Part shown: positions 27,426-41,266 of the stretch, in pieces | How the letters are laid out: the number at the start of each line of letters is the position of its first letter | Position numbering within the stretch: the stretch's first letter is position 1 | Assembly (NCBI GenBank): GCA_964017155.1 | Contig: OZ024856.1 | Coordinates: forward strand, 11,037,666-11,101,665 | Length of the DNA: 64,000 bases | Reading direction: 5' to 3' | Source of the DNA: Oasisia sp. SBJ-2009 | Lineage: Eukaryota > Annelida > Polychaeta > Sabellida > Siboglinidae | Notes under the pieces: model-generated | Database searches by the model: none | Seen by the model: the letters and a program-made list of their open reading frames with translations, nothing else | What the model was told of the DNA's origin: nothing | Made by a program: the position numbers and the translations under genes

Positions 27426-27653
27426 TGTGTGTGTCTGTGTGTCTGTGTGTGTCTGTGTGTGTCTGTGTGTGTCTGTGTGTGTCTGTGTGTGTCTGTGTGT
27501 GTCTGTGTGTGTCTGTGTGTGTCTGTGTGTGTCTGTGGGTGTCTGTGTGTGTCTGTGTGTGTCTGTGTGTGTCTGTGTGTGTCTGTGTGTGTCTGTGTGT
27601 GTCTGTGTGTGTCTGTGTGTGTCTGTGTGTGTCTGTGTGTGTCTGTGTGTGTT
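27228..27653. repeat. TG/CA-rich array with 10-bp period in the probable SAMD4 3' UTR
   Basis: A left part of TG and GTGC repeats is followed, from about 27421, by about 23 copies of GTCTGTGTGT. On the SAMD4 strand this is ACACACAGAC repeated. It lies about 100 bp downstream of the SAMD4 stop. The long open frames across it are low-complexity and not genes. Confidence 0.95.
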
Positions 27654-27751
27654 GTGCAGATACTAGCTGTGTGCATGCGTATGATGTGAGTGCACATGGG
27701 TGCGTATGTTCATGTGTGTACCCGTCAGTGTGTATACACACGTGTTTGCTG

Positions 27752-30700
27752 CTACTGGGACTCACCAAAGCTGCCCAGTGCGTGCTCTGTCATGCTGAGA
27801 CAGAGCGAGTCGAGTCTTGCGTTGATGTCTGGCTCTGTCACTGTCAGGTCTGACACTGTAACAACACGTCACACTAAGTACACATTTATACAAACATCAC
27901 TACTTGGGATTATATACAAACGTTTTATGCAACAAAATATGCATACATTCATGGCAGAATCACCTCCTTCTCCTATGCACAGCACATACAATTGTCCAAA
28001 TATATATTAGAAAATTACGACATGCAACAATTATTTGAGAGAATGGAATCTGTGTTTTTTTTAATACTTTATAAACTTTATCTTTTAATTACAGGTTTTG
28101 GGCCTAGTTTGAAGATTAACTATTGGCCTGGAAACTGTCTTTGGCAACTCGCCATATGTTGTAACCACAGTAAATTAGTTTGATGCTTTCAACAAATGCA
28201 TACACTTTGTTAATTAAACGGGCTGTGAATATTATTTAAGTTGTTAATGTTTTATATTGACATCAAAAAGAATGAGACGAATGAGAACAGTGAGGCAGTG
28301 AGGACACTCACCGGGTCGTGTTTGGTAGGCAACTGTCAGGGGACTAGACTTGTTGGGTGCTGACTGGGTCCGACCCACCAACTGCTTGACAGGAAGCTGG
28401 CAACAACAAGGTGACATGTTGACATGAAGCTGACAAAAAGGTGACATGTCATAATACATTTAATTACCATAATTTCAATTACAACACTATTCAACAGTTG
28501 AATTATTTCTCACAACAAGTGCAGTTATCATCGTCCTCTCCAACTGTCTTGTTATTGTCACATAACGTGTGTATTATTATAATCATTTATATGTCACTAC
28601 TTTAACAACACATGTGTACAATAATAATTTGTATTTGTAAAGCGCCATATATCCGGAAAGATTTCCGCTCAGAAGCGCATAAGATACACTGCAACACATA
28701 CATATATAAAATATTCATAATCGGTTTAAACTTACACGTAAAGACGAAATATTAAATGATAATAAATAGATAATTAAATAAACCTTCTAAAATCCTAGTT
28801 CATAAGCTAAACTTATCAGCAATCAAAAGATAAAATAAAATAATAAATAAATAATAAAATATATTAATAAGTTAGTAATAAAGTAAGTACAAAAACTGCA
28901 ACAAAACTATAATTACAGTTAAAATAAATTCAGTATAAAATACCCTACAAGTAGTTTACAAATGCGGCCTTAAAAACATGTGTTTTTAAGTTGGACTTAA
29001 GTTCAAGTGAGTCTATTAGGCACAGACTGTCCAGTAGATCGTTCTACAGGCGCGGAGCAGTCACTGAAAATGCACTGACCTACCTACCTAGGGTTGTCCA
29101 TAGCACCACTGTACACTGACTTACCTCGAAAGGGTAGGGTACTCCGCTGTAGTCCTGCTGCTGGCTGGTGGTAGGGGGGTAGAGGCCGGGGGCAGTCGTG
29201 GCAGTCACCCCTCCCATCACGCTGTGGATGCTGCCCCCAAACGCCCAGATCTGGGGGTGACCAGTTGAGGGTTGCTGAGGGGGCATGATCAGGTGCTTCT
29301 GCCCCCTCAGTGGCCGATGTGTGCGTGCCAGGTGACTCATGGCCAGGGGACTGTTGAAACTGGTCAAATACAAACAATTACGCTAGATTCGGCTTCTGAT
29401 AAGACAATGAAATGAGACAGAAAAGAGATGACAAAGAATAAAAGTATTTTAAGTGCAATTTAGAATAAAATATAAAATGCATTAGCCCATCATTTTGAAT
29501 AAAATATAAAATGCATTAGCCCATCATTTAGAATAAAATATAAAATGCATTAGCCCATCATTTTGAATAAAATATAAAATGCATTAGCCCATCATTTAGA
29601 ATAAAATATAAAATGCATTAGCCCATCATTTTGAATAAAATATAAAATGCATTAGCCCATCATTTAGAATAAAATATAAAATGCATTAGCCCATCATTTT
29701 GAATAAAATATAAAATGCATTAGCCCATCATTTAGAATAAAATATAAAATGCATTAGCCCATCATTTTGAATAAAATATAAAATGCATTAGCCCATCATT
29801 TAGAATAAAATATAAAATGCATTAGCCCATCATTTTGAATAAAATATAAAATGCATTAGCCCATCATTTAGAATAAAATATAAAATGCATTAGCCCATCA
29901 TTTTGAATAAAATATAAAATGCATTAGCCCATCATTTAGAATAAAATTTAAAATGCATTAGCCCATCATTTTGAATAAAATATAAAATGCATTAGCCCAT
30001 CATTTTGAATAAAATATAAAATGCATTAGCCCATCATTTAGAATAAAATATAAAATGCATTAGCCCATCATTTTGAATAAAATTTAAAATGCATTAGCCC
30101 ATCATTTTGAATAAAATTTAAAATGCATTAGCCCATCATTTTGAATAAAATATAAAATGCATTAGCCCACCATTTTGAATAACATTTAAAATGCATTAGC
30201 CCATCATTTAGAATAAAATATAAAATGCATTAGCCCATCATTTAGAATAAAATATAAAATGCATTAGCCCATCATTTTGAATAAAATTTAAAATGCATTA
30301 GCCCATCATTTAGAATAAAATATAAAATGCATTAGCCCATCATTTTGAATAAAATTAAAAATGCATTAGCCCATCATTTTGAATACAATATAAAATGCAT
30401 TAGCCCATCATTTTGAATAAAATTTAAAATGCATTAGCCCATCATTTTGAATAAAATTTAAAATGCATTAGCCCATCATTTTGAATAAAATTTAAAATGC
30501 ATTATCCCACAATTAATAGCCTCTTACATCTTACATCAGATCAGTAACTTAAAAGGTGAAACTCTGTTGGCTCAGAACAGTGGTGTTAGAATACAGACAC
30601 CTTCTGTATAAAATGGACCCAGGGGTTCATTTTCTATTACAGAATTTGGACCTAATGTACATTTCTATGGGAGTCCACATTCTGTGACACACAAGAAATG

Positions 30701-33700
30701 GACCCCCTAGATTATGAAAACAGGTCAAAATTCTATATGGACTGCTGGGTCCATTTGTGTGGATGGAGTCTACATTCCAAATGACACCATGATGCCACAT
30801 TATTATCACATTATTATTAGACGTTTTAGGGTTTCCCAACTCGTGAGATGATCCCAATAAGAGACGTGTTCTTAGAGCATGTAACGTACGAGACGCGCTG
30901 GCGGTCCATGACACAGCGCTGGGGCACCGTGTGCAGGAGCTTCTGCGTCTGTTGTCGCCATGACAACAACTTCTTCTTCTGCTCGTTTGTGAACGCCTGC
31001 AACAACAAACTCCGCTGTAGACAGCCTCAGTGGTTGGTTAATAACACCAAAATAAAAACAAGTGTAATTGTAGTGATCAGCACTAATCAATGTTTCATAA
31101 TTTTGCTTCATTTCTGAGTGACATCAGCTGGTTGTTGAATTGTTGTCACCAACAGCTATTGGCTGTTGCTGTATAAGGAACACCAGTTGACTGGTGTTGT
31201 CATACATCAATGGCTGATTGCACAAGTTACATGTTGTTGTGCAACATGTTGATGCTACTTATATGCGTGATATTAATGTTGTTGTTGTATAGGTGACACC
31301 CATGACTGTTGCTGGAGTGACACCAGTGGTTGTTGTTGGAGCGACATGAGTGGTTGTTGTTGGAGCGACATGAGTGGTTGTTGTGAAGTGACCCCCAGTG
31401 GTTGTTGTGAGGTGACATGAGTGGTTGTTGTGAGGTGATACGAGTGGTTGTTGTGAAGTGACACGAGTGGTTATTGTGAAGTGACAGGAGTGGTTGTTAT
31501 GAAGTGACACGAGTGGTTGTTATGAAGTGACACGAGTGGTTGTTATGAAGTGACACCAGTGGTTGTTATGAAGTGACACGAGAGGTTGTTGTGAAGTGAC
31601 ACGAGTGGTTGTTGTGAGGTGACACGGGTTGTTGTTGTGAAGTTACACGAGTGGTTGTTGTGAGGTGACACGAGTGGTTGTTGTGAAGTGACACGAGTGG
31701 TTGTTGTGAGGTGATACGAGTGGTTGTTGTGAAGTGACACGAGTGGTTGTTGTGAAGTGACACGAGTGGTTGTTGTGAAGTGACACGAGTGGTTGTTATG
31801 AAGTGACACAAGTGGTTGTTGTGAAGTGACACAAGTGGTTGTTGTGAAGTGACACGAGTGGTTGTTATGAAGTGACACGAGTGGTTGTTATGAAGTGACA
31901 CGAGTGGTTGTTATCAAGTGACACGAGTGGTTGTTATGAAGTGACACGAGTGGTTGTTATGAAGTGACACGAGTGGTTGTTGTGAAGTGACACGAGTGGT
32001 TGTTGTGAGGTGACACGGGTGGTTGTTGTGAAGTGACACGAGTGGTTGTTGTGAAGTTACACGAGTGGTTGTTGTGAGGTGACACGAGTTGTTGTTGTGA
32101 AGTGACACGAGTGGTTGTTGTGAGGTGACACGAGTGGTTGTTGTGAGGTGACACGAGTGGTTGTTGTGAAGTGACACGGGTGGTTGTTGTGAAGTGACAC
32201 GAGTGGTTGTTGTGAAGTGACACGAGTGGTTGTTATGAAGTGACACGAGTGGTTGTAATGAAGTGACACGAGTGGTTGTTATGAAGTGACACGAGTGGTT
32301 GTTATGAAGTGACACGAGTGGTTGTTGTGAGGTGACACGGGTGGTTGTTGTGAAGTGACACGAGTGGTTGTTGTGAAGTTACACGAGTGGTTGTTGTGAG
32401 GTGACATGGGTGGTTGTTGTGAAGTGACACGAGTGGTTGTTGTGAGGTAACACGAGTGGTTGTTGTGAAGTGACACGAGTGGTTGTTGTGAGGTGACACG
32501 AGTTGTTGTTGTGAAGTGACACGAGTGGTTGTTGTGAGGTGACACGAGTGGTTGTTGTGAGGTGACACGAGTGGTTGTTGTGAAGTGACACGGGTGGTTG
32601 TTGTGAAGTGACACGAGTGGTTGTTGTGAAGTGACACGAGTGGTTGTTATGAAGTGACACGAGTGGTTGTAATGAAGTGACACGAGTGGTTGTTATGAAG
32701 TGACACGAGTGGTTGTTATGAAGTGACACCAGTGGTTGTTATGAAGTGACACGAGTGGTTGTTGTGAGGTGACACGAGGTTGTTGTGAGGTGACACGAGT
32801 GGTTGTTGTGAGGTGACACGAAGTTGTTGTGAGGTGACATGTACCTCGTGCAGCAGACACTTGTCCAGCAGCTGTAGGTACATGGCGAAGCAGTTGTCTT
32901 CCGGCCGTGCGGTCACCAGCAGTTGTGTACACACTACAACAACAACAGTGACCACTGACTGACCACACTAAATTCATCTTGACCACTCAGCTCACAAATA
33001 TCACAGTCAAATCCCATGCTCCACAGACGAAAACGTACATTGACACAGAACTTGTTTCTATCAAATGTCACTGGGTCTTAACAAAGGCTGTCGAAAGTGT
33101 CATAAGTTGATGGTTTATGATCAAATGTTCCATAAAATTTCTGAATGAATAAAAATATATCTAGGCAATAAAGTAGACTTCAGTATTTCATTTGAAAACG
33201 GCATTAAAATTTCAAATAAAAAAATATTAAAAGAAACTCATTAAAGTTTAGTGGGAATGTGTTTAACAGAAGATGTAATTGTGCAGCTCCAAGACAACGG
33301 GACGTGTTAAACTCCATGTAACAAGGAGACAAAATAGAAGCGTACATTTTCCCATGACCCTGGTCAACTGTCCGGGAACGTCGCCCTCAGGTATACTGTC
33401 GCCCTCTGACAGTGTTGGCGTCTGTGACACTGGTGCGTGATCCATGTTGTTGCCGTGTGACTTTGTGTCGTCACTTGACGTTGTGTTCTGATTGGTCAAT
33501 TCCCCGGGTGTGTGATCGGCGCCTGGCCTTCCCGTGTATGACCTGATGGGAGTGTTCAGCAGCATGGCCTTGATCTCAGACAGGGCCTGCTTGATGTTGC
33601 TGCCCTCCATGATGTCCTGTCGAAAACAACACATTCAATGAGCAAAACAGTTAATTCCAGGACACAAAAAAATGTCAATAGTTGTTGATTAATACACAGT

Positions 33701-36700
33701 TGACTAACACTGTATCGGTAATAATTTGCCTATCCATTACAAATTAATGTGTTTGCACTTCCAAAGTGTTTATTATATTTCATGTGCAACCATTAAATCT
33801 CAGAAAATTTATCAAAGCTAAAGTATGTTCCTACATGGCATGGCGACATCGACTACCAGAACTATGCTTCAAATATCTGATTGACACGCTCTTTTAAATA
33901 TCATTATGACTTCTACAGGATGTGTTCAGTCATGTTGCCCTTTCTGTGCAGTCTCATGTCTCTAACACTGCCAGGTATTATTTTAATCAACTATGTCTGG
34001 TGCTTTAAATTTGGCTAGAGATGTCTTTGAATGTACAGGAATAGCGCAGAAACTTATGGTCAGAAAGAAACAAAATCCAGTCAGAATGGGGGCCCAGTGC
34101 GACTCTGCCAACAAATAAGGTCAATAAGGGTACATTATCAATTAATATAACATCCCAGTTCCCTTTCTGTCATCGAATGATATCTGGTCACAACTAAACA
34201 TCATTGGGCTATGGTGTGGAACTTATAATATTCCGTAACTTTGATATCAGCGACATTAAATGCAATCAATGCCAATCCAAGGCTTATATTGCACAATACA
34301 TCTTGCTTATCGATACCTATGTCATAGACTTACTTTTTCCATAGCTCGCAGTACATTTTGGCGTTCCTTCAGACGAGCAATGTTCAACACGATCTTGTGT
34401 CTTGCTCCTTTTGTAACACCCTGTGGACAGGCAATGGCTTCAACGTACAGTCACATATATAGGCACAACAAACAGACAAACAGGGTAACTAATAAATTGT
34501 CACGACATATACTGTCATACCTCAGTCCTATGAAGCACAGCAGTTTTACAAAGTGTCTACCCAGAGTTAGTCTGCTTTTCATCACAGTTTAATCGCCACA
34601 CTGTACAACTCATGTTTTAGTCATGTCAGGTGTCTTCAACATAAAGAGCAATACTACACCTCCAGCATACATCAGAACAGATTACTTCTGCTTCATTAGA
34701 AGCTAAACTGACTTCAAAGGCATCCGTCCTCCAATACTAACATTCTGCACCTCTTGTTTGGAGCTCTACAGCTGAGTTTGCTTTAAATGATATGTCGTAA
34801 ACACTTCACACAGATTTGTTTCTCAATAATTGTCCGAGACAATAGCCATTTTGCATAAAAATCTCAAGTCATATTTATTTGAAATCACATTCCACTATAA
34901 CCTCTCAGTGGCCCCATATTGCAATGATGAGTGTTGTGTGTCCCCAGTCACAACTGTTGTATGTTGTGACTCTGGGCTGCGATTCCCAAGGACAACGAAG
35001 CTATAGATGTTTCATTATTATTACTACTACTACATCAAATCTTGAATTAACTTGAGTGGAACCAAGTGGGTCATACCTGACTGTCGAGCCAGTCCTCCGT
35101 CAGAGACATCATGTCATCGTACGTGAGTTGTTGGAAGAGTGAGGCGTACTTGTGTAGTCGCAGACTCTTGAGCCAGATGGGAACCTCTGCAACAACCACA
35201 GTCACAGTCAACAGGTCCATAACATCGCAGCGGAAATAATCTGTTTACGTGGCTTATACTTGATTTTACTGTGTACATACATTACTACCGGATTTAAATA
35301 TTATGTTTTTATATACCCTCCTAAGTGCAAAGTTCATTCTATGAAAGGACAATAAAGTTATTATTATTCACAAGATTCCTAAATTAACCCCTACTCACTT
35401 TCTTCGATTGCTGGATCTGGTATACATGGTGACAACCAAATGTTTTACTTTTTGTTATTTCAACTAATATGAGGCAGTAATAATTAGCTATGAAGGGGTC
35501 TTTAAAAATTGAGCGAAACTGCAGAAGAGGTTCTGGGCATGACTGTAGGACACAATCAATTATTCAACAAGTACAACTGCAGCAAAATTATTTTGGCAAA
35601 TTCCAGGTTATGGATTATGTTTTTTATTGTTGCAGTCAGTTGTTATTCTGTTTTATAACAATTTTAATGTTTACTTGCCATTGTGTACACAATGAGAAAA
35701 ACAAAAAAAATTAATTGTAACAAACTGTGTCATTTTGAATGTGACAATGATGTTTTTTTTAAACATGATAATCCAACTGACCAGTGGCCATCTCACCGAC
35801 CAGTGATCATCTTACTGACCAGTGGTCATCTTATTGACCAGTGGTCATCTTATTGACCACTGGTCAGTGAGATGGCAACTGGTCAGTGGGATGATCAAGT
35901 TTAAAAAAACATGATTGTTGTTGTTGACCAATGGTCATCCTACCGACGAGCAGCCATCTTACTGACCAGCAGCCATTTTACTGACCATCAGTCTCACTGC
36001 CCACTGGTAACTGCCCACTGGTCACTGACTCACCCCTCATGCCACTGCCCTCCTCCAGGAAGGTGTTGCGGTCATGTAGACCACACTCCTCGGGGTGTGT
36101 GTCACTGCCGCTGCCTGACGAGGTGACACTGCTCTGTGGTGACAGGGGCCGCGTGTCCGTCTGTGTCTTCAGCCACTCGGACACGATGTGGGCCGGCGAA
36201 CTGTTGATGGCGTGCGCATCCGACACACTCCGCGTCAACTTGCGGTGGACGTTGTTACACATCCCTGTAACACCAGGTGGCGCTGTCAACAACTTTCATC
36301 AAAGTTGGATGACCTAAGAACTAAATATATATCTCCATGTAATAGGATGAGTGCAAATATATACAATTTTACTCATATGCTACAAAACAGTGAACCAGAC
36401 AAAATTAATAATCTGGCAAAATTCTTGTGTGGCTTAAAACTGTATGGTCAATAACCTGACACCTAGTGTGTTATTCATGAACTTGTATAAATGTAATTTT
36501 ACACGGATAATAGTATAGTTGGGTAATTATTATCCAGTTGTAATTATTGATATGTAGCATTACGCATGTTCTATAAATGTATTTGTAAAACTGTGATCCT
36601 CTATGTACCATAATATGTGGTTAGAGTGAATTAAATTCAATTAAATTCAATCAACCATAGTCCATAGCACTTATTTACCCATGCTCCCTAGTTCGTAATT

Positions 36701-39700
36701 TTTCGTAAAAAACAAAAAATATCCCAATATTGTCAGTATCTGTTTCCACAATGTTTCATTGTTGATTTTCAGAATGTTCAGCTTGATAGTGTTTTATATA
36801 TAATACTTAATGATACAAATAATGTGTCAATTACATCATCTGTAAGTTGTCAAGCTGTTAGCTGATGGACATAGGTAGAAACAGATCACAGCTTGCATTT
36901 GGCTAAGATACAATTGGCGAGACAAAATAAAAAAAACGTAAACTGTCTAAAAAGATTTATTGCCCCGAGACCCTGTGTGAGAGGATCTCGCATATTAAAT
37001 TCTGCCAATTTGAAATATTTCTTGTGGTCAAACATAACCATAACATGAACTATTTATCATGTCTTCATTTGTTAGTATACCACTGAAACCAAGTGTTCAT
37101 TTTTTTAAATCACTAGAATAAAAATAGCAATGTTCAACAAAGCTGTTTAATGACAGCACACTGACATACTTTAGAGACAGTACTCAGCAAAAAGTTGGTA
37201 TATCGTTTACGATTGATATGTCTCGTAAACATGACTCGCTGTAAACAAGACAACCTTTGAGGACAATTAGGAGACAGTAATTTGTCAGGAGTGATGTGGG
37301 CCACCTTCAACCACACCCAACTCCACTCAAACAAGACATCCAGACACTCGGTGCAATCATAGCTTATGTCACTTTGTCTTTATAAGTCTAAACTGACACC
37401 GCCCAGTTATACATATACGACTAGTCACTAGTTATTCAGTGTTTCACATGAGTAAAATTATGTGCAAGATGGTAGGATGGGCTGAACGAGCAATGAGGGC
37501 ATGATGCACACTATGTGGGTCCAGGGGCATGGCCATCTAGAACCATTCTAAAAACTACCTTCAATATGGTGCATCCTGAAAGGTGTTTTAATTTATTCTC
37601 TGGGAACTAGAGAAGAAACAAATGTATAACTACAAGGTAGCAACATGTAAACATGTTTATAGCAAGAAATAGCTATCAGTTGGCAATTCTGCCATATTTT
37701 GAGCGAGGTGGCTAAGAAAAATAGCGAGGTGGCCCACCTCACTCATGGGGAAACACTGGTTATGTGCTACATTGCCATTTTGGCAACCTTCATATCTTAC
37801 TTGATCTCACATTAGATAAGCTGATACTAGTCTACATCGATTTGGATGCAACTGTGTGTACATTTAATTAGCTGTGAGAACTAACCAAAACTGGCTAGTC
37901 TGGGCAAAACTAAGATGTTTGTAAACTGATTAACTGACTTTTTTAACTCTTCAAACTCCTTCTTTTATATGAAAACAGCTGCTGCAAATATGTAAAAAGA
38001 TTAATATCCTGATTGGATAGGGACAAAACACTGGCAAGCCTTCTGGTGGCACTCACCTGACGCGGGCGGTGTGAGGGCGGGCGGGCCCGAGTATGTCGCG
38101 TGAAGGGGTAAATGTTTATGGTGTCCTAACAAAACGCCGTTTGCGAAATTGTTCTCGTTTGTTTTCATCCCTTCGCTGCCCACGACATTGGTCCACGCCC
38201 CGGTGCTCGCCATGCTCCCCACCAGCGCCGCCCTGGTGTCGGGATCCTGCAACAGAACGCCCGAGTCGCTGGACGCCAGCGACATCTGGTGTAGACTGTT
38301 GCAACCGACGGTCGCCGGCTGCACCGGCGGCGACGAGAACATCGAGATGCCGTTCGACACCGGTGGCACCCTCTGGTGGCCATTGTTGTTGACGTAGGAC
38401 GGGGCGGTGTCGTTGGCGTCGCTCGCCCACTGCTGGTGTGGGACGACGGGTGCGTAACACTCCTCCAGGTAGCGCTGCCACAGCTTCAGCTGGGTGCGCT
38501 CGTCGGCGGAGATGGCGGGGTGGATGAGGGTGTAGGAGAGCAGCTGACGGCTCTCCTCGATGTGGCAGCCCTTCTCCAGCGAGTGCGCCAGGATCTTGGG
38601 GATGATCTTGAGGTACTGCTCCTTCGCCTCCACGTTGCCCGCCTGCAGCAGCGGCAGACAGGACAGGAGACACGCCACCGCCTCCGCCTTCGACTCCGCA
38701 CACAGGCTGCTGATGTAGGCTGCAACACAACACATGGCTGAGACAGGCAACACACAGGCTGCAACACAACACACAGGCTGAAACACACAACACACAGGCT
38801 GCTGATGTAGGCTGCAACACAACACATGGCTGAGACAGGCAACACACAGGCTGCTGATGTAGGCTGCAACACAACACACAGGCTGAAACACACAACACAC
38901 AGGCTGCTGATGTAGGCTGACACACAACACACAGGCTGAAATATACAACACACATGCTGCTGATGTAGGCTGCAACACAACACACAGGCTGAATATATAA
39001 CACACAGACTGAAACAGGCAGCACACAGGCTGCTGATGTAGGCTGCAACACAACACACAGGCTGAAACACACAACACACAGGCTGCTGATGTAGGCTGAC
39101 ACACAACACACCGGCTGAAACACACAACACACAGGCTGCTGATGTAGGCTGCAACACAACACACCGGCTGAATATATAACACACAGACTGAAACAGGCAG
39201 CACACAGGCTGCTGATGTAGGCTGCAACACACAACACAGGGCTGAATATACAACACACAGGCTGCTGATGTAGGCTGGAACACAACACACAGGCTGAATA
39301 TACAACACACAGGCTGCTGGTGTAGCCTGGAACACACAACACACAGGCTGAATATACAACACACAGGCTGCTGATGTAGGCTGCAACACAACACACAGGC
39401 TGAATATATAACACACAGACTGAAACAGGCAGCACACAGGCTGCTGATGTAGGCTGCAACACACAACACAGGGCTGAATATACAACACACAGGCTGCTGA
39501 TGTAGGCTGGAACACAAGACACAGGCTGAATATACAACACACAGGCTGCTGGTGTAGCCTGGAACACACAACACACAGGCTGAATATACAACACACAGGC
39601 TGCTGATGTAGGCTGGAACACACAACACACAGGCTGAAACAGACAACACACAGGCTGCAGATGTAGGCTGGAACACACAACACACAGGCTGAGAGAGGCA

Positions 39701-41206
39701 ACACACAGGCTGCTGATGTAGGCTGGAACACACAACACACAGGCTTAGACAGGCAACACACAGGCTGCTGATGTAGGTTGAAACACACAACACACAGGCT
39801 GAAACACACAACACAGGGCTGAATATACAACACACAGGCTGCTGATGTAGGCTGGAACACAAGACACAGGCTGAATATACAACACACAGGCTGCTGGTGT
39901 AGCCTGGAACACACAACACACAGGCTGAATATACAACACACAGGCTGCTGATGTAGGCTGGAACACACAACACACAGGCTGAAACAGACAACACACAGGC
40001 TGCAGATGTAGGCTGGAACACACAACACACAGGCTGAGAGAGGCAACACACAGGCTGCTGATGTAGGCTGGAACACACAACACACAGGCTTAGACAGGCA
40101 ACACACAGGCTGCTGATGTAGGTTGAAACACACAACACACAGGCTGAAACACACAACACACAGGCTGAAATAGGCAACACACAGGCTGCTGATGTAGGCT
40201 GAAGCACAACACAAGGTTGAAACACACTGCACAGACTATAAGTCATAAGTTAATACTCAGGCTGAAGCAAGCTACACACACAGGCTAAAACATACAGTAC
40301 ACCAATGCTAGATATGTGCACCAAAGTGAAAACACACAACTGAGTTCCATAAATTGTCAATTGTCCATAATTTGTGATCTCTGCGACTCTATCTACATAA
40401 AACACTGACAAAGTAGGTGTACTTGTGTGCAAATGTGTTTGCTCAGTGGATTAAAAGTTATTAGTAGTCGCAGATATGACAGATTAGTTGTAATTAGCCA
40501 ATGATGACAGGACCAAATGGACCGTATGGCCTGTCTCTGGGTATGTGTTGGTCTGGTGGTCTGACAGTCTGTCTGGCTGACAACTGCACTAATTTCTATT
40601 CACAGATGTGGACACAAGACAAGTAACTCAATTTTAATATTAACAATTATGAAAACTCACAAAATGAATGTCTCTACATAGTAATAATATCAATAAAGTC
40701 TGGTGACACTTGCTAGGTGTCACAAAAGTACAACTCCAACTGTGGCTGACTCTGCCAAAAGTATCCTAAATAAACCTGAACACAGCAGCAAAACCAATTC
40801 ACTGTAGTTAGATATGCCAGTTATAGACCAAGCCAGCCTGCAGTTTCAAGCATCAACATTTCTAAATTATGCTAAATTTCTAATACAATTTATATCCTGC
40901 TGCGATGCAGCCACAACGCAACAATTGGCAAGGCATATTGCAGAAATTTTTCAATAGTTTTGGCGACAGACGAATATCGACAATCTATAAAACAGCAGCC
41001 TAAGAAACACTACGACAGTCAGCCAGAATGATTCACACTGCATAAGATACATGCACTAAAGAAAAAGAGTGTATTAGTTTTTATGTAAATATATTTTATC
41101 TATTCCTTTAATTATTTATTTATTACATTTTAATATAATATATATTGAGTGTATCAGTTTTTCATTTTTATGTAAATATATTTCATCTATTCATTTATTT
41201 TTTACA

Positions 41207-41266
<60 letters not shown>

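Noticed and set aside
31227..32986. [18 protein letters not shown] repeat frames as a protein
   Set aside because: They are by-products of the 23-bp minisatellite. Only the CTQLLV...CLLHE segment at 32845-32933 is a real SAMD4 exon.
38001..40246. Open frames of 540-743 codons (Cys-rich) on the minus strand as a separate gene
   Set aside because: They are the exon 2 acceptor array of SAMD4 read through; the only conserved part is exon 2 itself. No start or independent gene structure is seen.
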